Source: Ruminococcus sp.
Lineage (GTDB): Bacteria > Bacillota > Clostridia > Oscillospirales > Ruminococcaceae
Length of the DNA: 53,501 nt
Direction of reading: 5' to 3'
NCBI GenBank assembly: GCA_015066815.1
Contig: SVNR01000014.1
Coordinates: 1-53,501, forward strand
A program made the translations under genes and the position numbers. The notes under the pieces were generated by a model that saw only the letters and a program-made list of their open reading frames with translations, did no database searches and had not been told where the DNA came from. This document shows, in pieces, positions 33,349-41,029 of the stretch. Numbering within the stretch: position 1 is the first letter of the stretch; each line of letters begins with the position of its first letter.

Positions 33349-34713
33349 TTAGTCATAGCATTTTGTTTTTATGATTTTTACAAAAAAATCAGGCAGGTTG
33401 TTTACGTCATTGAAGTAGCTATGAAGTGGATTTTGTTTGTTTTCATACTCTTTATAGTTATCTGTTGTTTTATAGTATTCAAACAAAAACGGCAGCTTGT
33501 GATTTTCTTTTTCAAGGTTTTTTATAGCTTGTGTTATAGCAAAGTTTATTTCTTCTCTGCTTCCGACGCATTCGAATGGTTTTTCATCAGATATTCCGAT
33601 AAGACCGTCAAACATTTCACGCATATCTTCTCTGTCGGCCATAGGATTTCCGAGGATATCGCAGAGCTTTTCATACGGAATAAACGGAGAAAGAATAAGA
33701 AATACAAAAAGACATTTTGAGCAGTTTCCGCACCAGACGTCTGTTTTGCTTCCTGCGTTACAGCTGCGGAATATTTTGTGATAAGGTTCAAGCTTTGCAA
33801 AATATTTTGCGATCTGAAACTCGCTCAGAGGACGCAGCAGGCTGAAGTAGAAAACACCTGAACCGATGTATTCTTTTTCATATTCTGCAAAGTCGTTTTC
33901 AAACTCAAAGCTTTTTGAGTACTGATGGTTTACATCAGAGTTTTTGACTGTGCTTTCGTTTGCGCTTGCTTCGTTTGACAGTACAACATATTTTTTGTTG
34001 TTGATATATGCCGCAATAACCGCTGAAAAAGCAACAATAGCGGAAAACGGTGTATGACCGTTCAAAAAGCCCTCTGAATTAAGTCTTAGCATGTTTTTGT
34101 CAAGTGTTCTGTTGGCAAGGATTATTTTGTCATCAGAAAATCCGGCTGTGTACGCAGACTGATATATGGAGTTTCTGCGGTTAATAAGATAACAGCAGTT
34201 TTTATCGTGTGTTTCCTTTAAAAGCTCCAGTGTGACAATAGAATCCTTTCCACCGCCGACAGGTATCAGACAGCCCTCAAGACTGCGGGATGTATCTGAA
34301 CCCTCGTATACAATATTATCAGCTGTGGAGATTTGCATAAAGCTGTCAAAGTCAGTGTTTATCCCGTTTCGGTAGAAAAACTCTCCCAGTCCGTTAAAAT
34401 ACTGTGTTTTCCACCAACGAATCTGTTTTTCATCAAGTGTTCCGCAAAGAACCGATACTCTTGGTGAACATGTTATTTTCCAGTAGCTTACAAGCTCCAC
34501 CATACCAAGAGAAAAAACAAGCTTCTGAAGCTTTATATCATCAGTGATGTTTTCGGGAGAGCATTTTTTTATTTTCCACTCAGGAGAAAACGACGATAGT
34601 CCCTTTATTTCAAAGTTATAGCGTATATTTATTGTTTCACTGTTTTCAGTAAGCTCATAGCTGTTAAAAACAAACTCCGGATACTGATTTCTGAATTTTA
34701 TAAAATCTGACAA
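33349..34713 (-). CDS. murL: UDP-MurNAc-L-Ala-L-Glu epimerase (MurL family)
   Basis: I recognise the MurL family by IPVGGGKDSIVTLELL (about residues 150-165), a PP-loop-like nucleotide site, and by the C-terminal WCGNCSKCLFVFLILSPF. MurL uses ATP to invert the terminal L-Glu of UDP-MurNAc-L-Ala-L-Glu to D-Glu, bypassing glutamate racemase. The gene sits between hydE and murD. TTG 34713 is preferred because GAGGTG lies 9 nt upstream; GTG 34725 is within that same site. The product is about 454 residues, as expected. Adjacency to a MurD ligase strongly supports the call. Confidence 0.82.
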   Translation of the reverse strand: MSDFIKFRNQYPEFVFNSYELTENSETINIRYNFEIKGLSSFSPEWKIKKCSPENITDDIKLQKLVFSLGMVELVSYWKITCSPRVSVLCGTLDEKQIRWWKTQYFNGLGEFFYRNGINTDFDSFMQISTADNIVYEGSDTSRSLEGCLIPVGGGKDSIVTLELLKETHDKNCCYLINRRNSIYQSAYTAGFSDDKIILANRTLDKNMLRLNSEGFLNGHTPFSAIVAFSAVIAAYINNKKYVVLSNEASANESTVKNSDVNHQYSKSFEFENDFAEYEKEYIGSGVFYFSLLRPLSEFQIAKYFAKLEPYHKIFRSCNAGSKTDVWCGNCSKCLFVFLILSPFIPYEKLCDILGNPMADREDMREMFDGLIGISDEKPFECVGSREEINFAITQAIKNLEKENHKLPFLFEYYKTTDNYKEYENKQNPLHSYFNDVNNLPDFFVKIIKTKCYD

Positions 34714-34729
34714 TGTATAGAACACCTCG

Positions 34730-35776
34730 TTATGTTAAAGAATTTTCCGGTTTATGATCGCCTCGTTCCATAGAAACAGTGTATCCTATGGAGCTGATTT
34801 TTTTTCTGAGTTTTAAAAGTGCCTGGGCAGATTCTTCACCGGAATATAGTTTGTTTTGATATATTTCATATTTTTTTCTGCAGTCTTGTGGTGACAGATT
34901 TGGCATTACGACATTTGCACCGGCTTTTATTCCTCTTTCTCTGCCGTCATCAAGCATAGTTCCGAGAGCGGTTGTTGCCGGAATAAGTGCGTCAGGAAAC
35001 ATAAGACGAACTAACGCTATGATTCTTAATGTAAGCTGTACGCTTCCGTTTTCATAATTACCAAAAGGAGTGTTTTTATGAGAAATGAAGGGACCTATGC
35101 CTATCATTTCGGGGTTAAGGGTTTTAAGAAATCTTATATCACTTATGATGTTTCCGGTTTTCTGAAAAGGAGATCCGACCATGAAGCCTGCTCCTGTCTG
35201 AAAGCCTATTTTTTTAAGGTCAAAAAGGCATTTTTTTCTGTTATCAGGATCCATGCTCTGAGGATGAAGCAGTCTGTAATGATCGTTATCAGCTGTTTCA
35301 TGGCGCAGAAGATACCTGTCAGCGCCTGCTTCAAAAAACCTGGAATATGAAAGATAGCTTTTTTCGCCGAGAGAAAGCGTTACTGCACATCCTGAAAAGG
35401 AGGCTTTTATATCGGAAATTATACTGCATACAACATCATCGTTATAGTATATATCCTCTCCGCCCTGAAGCACAAAAGTTCTGAATCCGAGTGAGTAACC
35501 GGTTTCACAGCATTTAAGGATCTCGTCAGGGAGAAGTCTGTAGCGTTCAACAAGGCTGTTTTCTGCACGTATTCCGCAATAATAGCAGTTGTTTTTGCAG
35601 TAGTTTGAGATTTCTATCAGTCCTCGTACATACACGCTGTTTCCGTAGTGTTTTTTTCTTACGATGTCTGCTTTTTCGAAAAGATAATCATCATATTCTG
35701 CAGACGTTATCAGGTCAGTAAGTTCCTTATCGGAGATATCGTGATTTTTAAAAAGCTTATCGATTGTATTATACAT
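34730..35776 (-). CDS. hydE: [FeFe]-hydrogenase maturase HydE
   Basis: The 348-residue radical SAM protein has CKNNCYYCG (Cys 60, 64, 67) within RGLIEISNYCKNNCYYCGIR, the HydE signature, then LQGGED and a barrel with GPFISHKNTPFG. HydE helps build the dithiomethylamine/Fe(CO)(CN) part of the H-cluster. The partners hydF and hydG are not in the window. It is the first gene of the operon, with a 4-bp gap to the MurL frame. PylB- or BioB-like functions are less likely given the close HydE match. Confidence 0.9.
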   Translation of the reverse strand: MYNTIDKLFKNHDISDKELTDLITSAEYDDYLFEKADIVRKKHYGNSVYVRGLIEISNYCKNNCYYCGIRAENSLVERYRLLPDEILKCCETGYSLGFRTFVLQGGEDIYYNDDVVCSIISDIKASFSGCAVTLSLGEKSYLSYSRFFEAGADRYLLRHETADNDHYRLLHPQSMDPDNRKKCLFDLKKIGFQTGAGFMVGSPFQKTGNIISDIRFLKTLNPEMIGIGPFISHKNTPFGNYENGSVQLTLRIIALVRLMFPDALIPATTALGTMLDDGRERGIKAGANVVMPNLSPQDCRKKYEIYQNKLYSGEESAQALLKLRKKISSIGYTVSMERGDHKPENSLT

Positions 35777-35834
35777 TATAAATATAAAACCTTTTTGTAA
35801 GATTTAGACCTCTTTTATTTTGAGTCCAAGTAAA

Positions 35835-35863
35835 ATTATAACATGAAATAATATATATTTCAA
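35835..35863 (-). promoter_or_regulatory. Promoter of the hydE-murL-murD-nadA operon
   Basis: On the minus strand TTGAAA (35863-35858), 17 bp, TATAAT (35840-35835). The remainder of 35777-36191 is very AT-rich, with no gene seen. Confidence 0.7.
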
Positions 35864-36100
35864 TGGTATAAAAATTTTTTTGAAGTTTATTGCTTGCAGA
35901 ATTATATGTTAATTATCATAAAACAACAGTAAACACTAAAATAAGAGATATATTTTTCAAAGAAAACTTATTATATTATGGGCTGTTATCAAGTATGTGT
36001 TTATATAAATTTGTTTTTTGTTCTATTTTTACAAAAAAACAACTAAACATTTAAAAATATACTTCGAAAATAATAAAATGACGAAAGTTTTAATTTTATA

Positions 36101-36129
36101 TTGCGAATCAGGAATTTTTTTGATATAAT
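36101..36129 (+). promoter_or_regulatory. Promoter of the acyl-carrier biosynthetic operon
   Basis: TTGCGA (36101-36106), 17 bp, TATAAT (36124-36129), followed by a leader of about 55 nt and AGGAGG. It is the only good promoter I see ahead of the thirteen-gene unit. Confidence 0.65.
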
Positions 36130-36191
36130 ATGTTAGGTGCAAGGAAAGATTTTGTAAAAACATTTTTTTAGTAGAGCAGGAGGAAAAGATA

Positions 36192-37118
36192 ATTTCAAAA
36201 AAGGCATTTTTATTTCAAGGCGTAGGGGGTAACTTAGAAAAAATATTATCGTCTTTGCAGCCCGAAGAATCAGAAATACTGTATGAGTATGCACATATAG
36301 CTTCAGAATATGCGGGTATGGACCTTGTGGGCTTTATAAAAGGCACGGTTTCCCTTGACGGACTTGACAGGACATTTGCAGAGTGGATTATTACAGGATT
36401 GTGTGACTGTACAGTTTTTGATATACTGAAGAAAAACAATATATATCCGGATTATATTGCCGGATACAGTTTGGGGCTTAACAATGCCTGTTACTGTTCA
36501 GGAGCTATAACGCTTGAGGATTCGGTAACAATACTCAAGGGCGTTATTTCAAGTATCAGACGGGTTCTGGATTCAGACATACGATATGGTATGGGAGTCA
36601 TAATAGGACTCGAGCTTCAGACAGTTCTCGGGCTGATAGACAGGTATTCTTCGTTTGAAAGAGTTACTGTATCATCTGTAAATACAGATACTTTTATTAC
36701 TTTGTCCGGAGTGCTTGACGATGTGAATATAATTCTCGGAAAAGCTTTCGAGGAGGGGGCTATAAAGCTTATACCGCTTGATGTTCCTTGCGCTTTTCAC
36801 AGCAGTCTTATGAGCGATTTTTCGTCGGACTATTTTAAAAACATAACAAAATTCAAGTACAGAGATATAACAGTACCTATTGTTTCTGTTTACGATCAGA
36901 AAATACTTACATCTGCTGAAGATATATTAAAAGAACAGCAGAGAAATTTTCTTGAATGTATGAAATGGAAGAATACTATCAGATACCTCGAAACTCAGGG
37001 AGTAGATGAATTCTGGGATATGAGTGTTCTATCGGCAATGAAAAAATCATCGCATTTATCAGAGCCGCAGTCAAAGTTTAAAACAATAAAATCAATCAGA
37101 AAATCAGGAGGAAAATAA
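36192..37118 (+). CDS. FabD-like acyltransferase with altered substrate-site residues
   Basis: The annotatable ATG at 36255 would delete the first strand KKAFLFQGVGG. The frame and the AGGAGG site (36178-36183) point to initiation at ATT 36192 or ATA 36189, giving about 308 residues, the usual FabD length. The nucleophile is in GYSLG (Ser about 93) and His about 203 is in CAFHSSL. By eye, the malonyl-carboxylate Arg (E. coli Arg117) is not Arg here, and Gln250 aligns with Asn. The family moves acyl groups from CoA to ACP, so it may take an uncommon donor or act as a hydrolase. It is the first gene of the operon. Confidence 0.75.
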   Translation: MSKKAFLFQGVGGNLEKILSSLQPEESEILYEYAHIASEYAGMDLVGFIKGTVSLDGLDRTFAEWIITGLCDCTVFDILKKNNIYPDYIAGYSLGLNNACYCSGAITLEDSVTILKGVISSIRRVLDSDIRYGMGVIIGLELQTVLGLIDRYSSFERVTVSSVNTDTFITLSGVLDDVNIILGKAFEEGAIKLIPLDVPCAFHSSLMSDFSSDYFKNITKFKYRDITVPIVSVYDQKILTSAEDILKEQQRNFLECMKWKNTIRYLETQGVDEFWDMSVLSAMKKSSHLSEPQSKFKTIKSIRKSGGK

Positions 37119-37121
37119 AAA

Positions 37122-37424
37122 ATGAGAGAAATTACAGCAGAAATCAGAGCAGAAATACAGGACATGATTTTAGATTATTATGCAGAGGAATGTGAAATTG
37201 ACAGAGAAGAGATAAGCATGGATTCAGATCCGCAGGATGATCTTGGCGGAGATTCTCTTATGTTTGTTGAGCTCATCGAAATGGCTTCCGAAAAATACGA
37301 CATGGATGTAAAGCTTCAGAGTGTAGGTAAGTACCTTCTCAAAGCTCCGCTCAACACAATGAATGATGTTGTAGATGTATTCTGCAAGATATATCAGTAC
37401 GGCAACGAGATAATCAATCTTTAA
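37122..37424 (+). CDS. Acyl carrier protein 1
   Basis: The 100-residue acidic protein has LGGDSLMFVELIE, with Ser45 as the phosphopantetheine site in the standard DSL motif. It starts 4 bp after the acyltransferase gene behind AGGAGG. It is longer than a housekeeping ACP (about 77) because of extra residues at both ends. It presumably carries the extender or growing chain. A phosphopantetheinyl transferase is not encoded nearby. Confidence 0.9.
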   Translation: MREITAEIRAEIQDMILDYYAEECEIDREEISMDSDPQDDLGGDSLMFVELIEMASEKYDMDVKLQSVGKYLLKAPLNTMNDVVDVFCKIYQYGNEIINL

Positions 37425-37435
37425 TAAGGTCTGCC

Positions 37436-38176
37436 ATGTCAAAGATAACATCAAATATTTCCACACTCGAAATAAACAACGATATTGCAGTAATAACAAT
37501 TGAAAACGGCAAGCAGAATCTTCTTAGCATTCCTGAGTTTATAGAGCTTGATGTGCTTTCAGAAAGCCTCAGAAAAAATCCTCAGGTTAAGGCACTTATC
37601 ATAACAGGCTCAGGAAGGAATTTTTCCTATGGTGCAGATGTATCTCTTTTTGACACAGAAGATGGCAGTTCGCTGATAGGTGAAAGACTTTATAAAGCAA
37701 GGAAGCTGCTCAATTATATAGAGCAGCTTCCGATAGTTACTGCCGCTGCTATAAACGGCGGCTGCTTCGGAGGAGGCCTTGAGGTGGCTTTGAGCTGTCA
37801 GTTCAGGATAGCATCAAAAAAATCAATTCTAGGTCTTCCTGAAACATCTATCGGAGTTATACCCGGAATGAGCGGAATAGAACGTCTTACCCGTCTTATA
37901 GGAAAAAACAAGGCTATAGCTATGGTGCTTAGCGGAGAGATGCTGTCATCATCAGATGCTTTTGAGAGAGGGATCGTCGATATGCTCTCTGAGGATAAGA
38001 ACAGCTTTGAAGATACAGTAAAGTTTGTACGCAGTCTTACAGACGACAGGACTGCCGCACAGATAAGAGCCGTAACAGAGATTGCAAACAGAGCGTCAGA
38101 TTCAGTTTTACCGGATATATCTGATGATTCCTTTGTAAAAATCCTTTCAGAAAGAGCAAAAAACGAAAATGAATAG
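37436..38176 (+). CDS. Enoyl-CoA hydratase/isomerase family protein (ECH-A)
   Basis: The 246-residue crotonase has the oxyanion-hole segment FSYGADVS, GGCFGGGLEVALS with Glu116 and LPETSIGVIPG with Glu136. The 20-residue spacing and both catalytic glutamates match active hydratases. It should add or remove water on a 2-enoyl/3-hydroxyacyl thioester, here probably ACP-bound, taking the dehydratase role. It overlaps the following thioesterase gene by 8 bp. Confidence 0.85.
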   Translation: MSKITSNISTLEINNDIAVITIENGKQNLLSIPEFIELDVLSESLRKNPQVKALIITGSGRNFSYGADVSLFDTEDGSSLIGERLYKARKLLNYIEQLPIVTAAAINGGCFGGGLEVALSCQFRIASKKSILGLPETSIGVIPGMSGIERLTRLIGKNKAIAMVLSGEMLSSSDAFERGIVDMLSEDKNSFEDTVKFVRSLTDDRTAAQIRAVTEIANRASDSVLPDISDDSFVKILSERAKNENE

Positions 38177-38570
38177 TGTTTTTAAGTTAAAGGTGCGAAG
38201 CTATGAGCTTGACTCCTTTGGCCACGTTAACAACGCTGTATATCTGCGTTATGCTGAAGAGGCAAAGTGGGATTTTTTATCAGAGCTTTCGCTTCTCGGA
38301 GCTCTGGAAGAAAAAGGTCTGTTTCCGGTAATTCTTGAAAGCAATATCAGATATATGCATGAGCTTCGCAGAAATGATCTTGTGCGAATAGAAACAGTCT
38401 GGAGTACAAAAGGAAAAATATTGAACTTTGAACATATGATGTACAATGAATCAGACAATGACACAAGAGCATGCAGAATAAAGGGGAAAATGATTTTTGC
38501 AGACAGCAGCAGAATCATACATGATATCCCTGAAGAATTAATTAACTATATGGAGAAACAAAAAAATTGA
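38169..38570 (+). CDS. Hot-dog (4HBT-type) thioesterase
   Basis: The 133-residue protein starts with YELDSFGHVNNAVYLRYAEEA, the 4HBT signature with catalytic Asp15, and belongs with YbgC-like acyl thioesterases. It could release the final acid or trim stalled intermediates. The stop overlaps the next TTG start (TTGA), so the genes are translationally coupled. Confidence 0.85.
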   Translation: MNSVFKLKVRSYELDSFGHVNNAVYLRYAEEAKWDFLSELSLLGALEEKGLFPVILESNIRYMHELRRNDLVRIETVWSTKGKILNFEHMMYNESDNDTRACRIKGKMIFADSSRIIHDIPEELINYMEKQKN

Positions 38571-39157
38571 ATATAACCAAAAAGACAAATTACGTTATTA
38601 TAGACGGGATTGATGATTTTTCGTTTATCCCCGGGCTGATCGGAGAACTGAAAAACACAGGTTCTGATGAAGGTGTATATGCAATTGTTTTTAACGTATG
38701 CAGAGAATTTTCATTGACCTCCGTTCAGAAGGAGAAGCTTCTTGAGCTTCCGTATATTACAGTGCTTTACAGTTCTGATTTTTCTGGTATGTCGTTGGAA
38801 AACATGATGTTTTTTGATATCAGAATGTCAGAACGTCCTTTTTTGCCGCAGTCTTCTGAGTCAGAGACCGCAGATATGGCAAGATTTGAAATGCTTTTCG
38901 GAAGGAAAAGAACATATGAGTTTAAAAACTCCGCTTGCAGCGGAGAGCCCTCTGCTGACGGATACGGCATAGTAAAGGTTGTTCCCGAAAATGGATATGA
39001 AGCATATATGGACAGGCTTTTCAAAGAAAAATCCGAATCTCAGACAGACATTATAACAAAAGCACTGATATCCTTCAGACAACGTGGAAAACAGGCTTGC
39101 TCCGATGAGGAATCAGCAGGTTTTTATAATCTTATAAAGGAAAGAGCCGGGGAGTAG
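38567..39157 (+). CDS. Degenerate crotonase-like protein
   Basis: The 196-residue product starts at TTG 38567, coupled to the thioesterase gene. Its first half shows a crotonase-like pattern (VYAIVFN, ITVLYSSDFSGMSLENMMFFDIRMSE) that aligns with the GGxLExAxxxDIRIA region. One Glu (in SLENMM) is retained, but the second catalytic Glu and the oxyanion GAD segment are absent, and the domain is short. It may be a structural partner of ECH-A or ECH-B or a non-catalytic binding protein. The frame is clean and in phase with the operon, so it is probably a real gene. Confidence 0.6.
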   Translation: MNITKKTNYVIIDGIDDFSFIPGLIGELKNTGSDEGVYAIVFNVCREFSLTSVQKEKLLELPYITVLYSSDFSGMSLENMMFFDIRMSERPFLPQSSESETADMARFEMLFGRKRTYEFKNSACSGEPSADGYGIVKVVPENGYEAYMDRLFKEKSESQTDIITKALISFRQRGKQACSDEESAGFYNLIKERAGE

Positions 39158-39167
39158 TATACATATC

Positions 39168-39884
39168 ATGATTGAGAACGAAATTTTTTTTAAAACAGAA
39201 GAAAGAGAGAATATATTATTTCTCGAAATGAACGCTCCCGAGAACAATCTTATGACCGATGTGTTTCTGAAGAGCTTTGTAAATAAAGTCGAAGAAATAT
39301 CACGTCTTGCAAAAGAAAGAAACGATATAAAAGGACTTATCATATACGGAAGCGGCAGACACTTTAGTGTAGGCGCAGATGTTCCGTCGCTTATTTCAAG
39401 AACCGGAGACGAGCTTGAAGAGATAGCAAAAACAGGTGATATTCCTCAGGGCTTCAGAAGACAGAAGTCCGCATTTACCTGCCTTGATTCGTTTGATTTT
39501 CCTGTGGTAAGTGTAGTCAAGGGCTTTTGTATAGGTTCGGGATGCGAGATAGCAATAAACACAAACATACGCATATGTGAGCCGACTGCAAGACTGGGAC
39601 AGCCCGAATCAACCTTTGGTATACTTCCGGCGCTCGGTGGAATAGCGCAGACAGCACAGGTTTGCGGTCTTTCAGAAGCGATAGATATAGTGCTTTCAGG
39701 AGATCTTTTCAATTCTGCACGTGCATATGACACAGGCTGGGCAGACATAGTGTGTGAGAAAAAGCAGGGAATCGATATTGCTGTAAAGCTTATACAGTTT
39801 ATAGACAGACACGAAAAAGCTTTTTTACCTGAAAACGCATATGAGTTTGTTGCTGATTTTTTGAAAAACGGAGATAACGTATGA
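39168..39884 (+). CDS. Enoyl-CoA hydratase/isomerase family protein (ECH-B)
   Basis: The 238-residue crotonase has GSGRHFSVGADV, IGSGCEIAI with Glu127 and GQPESTFGILPALGG with Glu147, so both catalytic glutamates and their spacing are kept. The loop after GADV is longer than in ECH-A (ISRTGDELEEI...), suggesting a different substrate or a shift in double-bond position. The stop overlaps the dehydrogenase ATG (ATGA). Confidence 0.85.
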   Translation: MIENEIFFKTEERENILFLEMNAPENNLMTDVFLKSFVNKVEEISRLAKERNDIKGLIIYGSGRHFSVGADVPSLISRTGDELEEIAKTGDIPQGFRRQKSAFTCLDSFDFPVVSVVKGFCIGSGCEIAINTNIRICEPTARLGQPESTFGILPALGGIAQTAQVCGLSEAIDIVLSGDLFNSARAYDTGWADIVCEKKQGIDIAVKLIQFIDRHEKAFLPENAYEFVADFLKNGDNV

Positions 39885-41002
39885 GCACAATAAAAAAGAT
39901 CGGTATTATTGGATACGGAAAAATGGGCAGGGATATTTTTTCAGCTATGCATGCGAAAATGACAGACGCTGAATTTACAGTTATACTGAGGCATGATGCC
40001 GAAACCGAAACGGCGCAGGTGCTTAAGGAACTTGACAAATCCCTGAGAAGAAAAAGAATAAGCGAAGATATATACAAAAAAAGAAAAGAAAACTTTGTTT
40101 TTACCGATGATCTTAACAGACTTGAAGACAGTGATCTCATAATTGAGACTGTTACTGAAAACGAAAGCATAAAAAAGTCCCTGTTTGGTCAGCTTGAAAA
40201 AATAACTCGTGATGACTGTGTTTTTGCAACAAATACATCATCGCTCAGAACAGAGGATGTTTTTTCTGATTGTGACAGCAGCCGGGATACTATGGGTCTT
40301 CATTTTTTTTATCCGATCAAGTTAAGCTCTGCAATAGAGCTTAATAACTGCAAAAACAAATCTATAGCACTTCAGATATCTGAGGCACTTGATAAAAAAA
40401 GTGTGTTTTTTGAAGGCGAATACAGCTGTTATCTTAACCAGTTTATATCATTTGCGGTATCTTATGGTATAATAATTGCTGAAAAGAACAAAATCAGTAT
40501 AGAGCAGCTTATGGATATAATAAATGATATTTTCCCTGTTCATAAGCTTTTCGGAATGGTTGATTCTATAGGCTTATGCCTTCTGACATCCGGAAAAACC
40601 GAATACAACGTGAGAAGAATAAAAGATATTCTTGACAAGGGAAGAGAAAAAATGGCGTTCTGGATAAGCGAAGGATGCCAGGATAAGCCCGGACATTTTC
40701 TTGATTTTATAACAGAATATGAAAAAAACATAGAGAAAAAGTCTGTTGACGAGGAGCTTATCAGAAAAAGCTTTCTGATGCTGCTTATGAACGAAGCGGT
40801 AAAAGCAGCAGAAGAAAACGACAAGAATATTGTTCCGGTATTGAATGATGTTCTTGGTATGTCTGAAAGCTTTGAAGAGATTTTTTCAAGGTACGGATAT
40901 GATGCTATCGACGCTGCACTTGATGAGGCAGAGCTTCTTAGCGGAACAAAAGTCCTGATCCGTGCAGACAAAGATTCATATAAAAACATTTTTGAAAATT
41001 GA
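39881..41002 (+). CDS. 3-hydroxyacyl-CoA dehydrogenase family protein
   Basis: The 373-residue protein has a Rossmann GIIGYGKMGRD site, ATNTSSL, the catalytic His in GLHFFYPI, the paired Glu in SSAIEL and the Asn in YLNQF, as in 3-hydroxyacyl-CoA dehydrogenases. It would interconvert 3-keto and 3-hydroxy acyl thioesters with NAD(H). In this operon it is the only candidate ketoreductase. The C-terminal helical part is longer than in the Hbd type (about 280 residues), resembling a duplicated or extended 3HCDH domain. Confidence 0.82.
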   Translation: MSTIKKIGIIGYGKMGRDIFSAMHAKMTDAEFTVILRHDAETETAQVLKELDKSLRRKRISEDIYKKRKENFVFTDDLNRLEDSDLIIETVTENESIKKSLFGQLEKITRDDCVFATNTSSLRTEDVFSDCDSSRDTMGLHFFYPIKLSSAIELNNCKNKSIALQISEALDKKSVFFEGEYSCYLNQFISFAVSYGIIIAEKNKISIEQLMDIINDIFPVHKLFGMVDSIGLCLLTSGKTEYNVRRIKDILDKGREKMAFWISEGCQDKPGHFLDFITEYEKNIEKKSVDEELIRKSFLMLLMNEAVKAAEENDKNIVPVLNDVLGMSESFEEIFSRYGYDAIDAALDEAELLSGTKVLIRADKDSYKNIFEN

Positions 41003-41029
41003 TGATGTTTTCAGAAGGAGATCATGATT

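Noticed and set aside
34730-35776. Biotin synthase or PylB for the radical SAM gene
   Set aside because: The RGLIEISNYCKNNCYYCGIR segment fits HydE better, and no biotin or pyrrolysine genes are adjacent.
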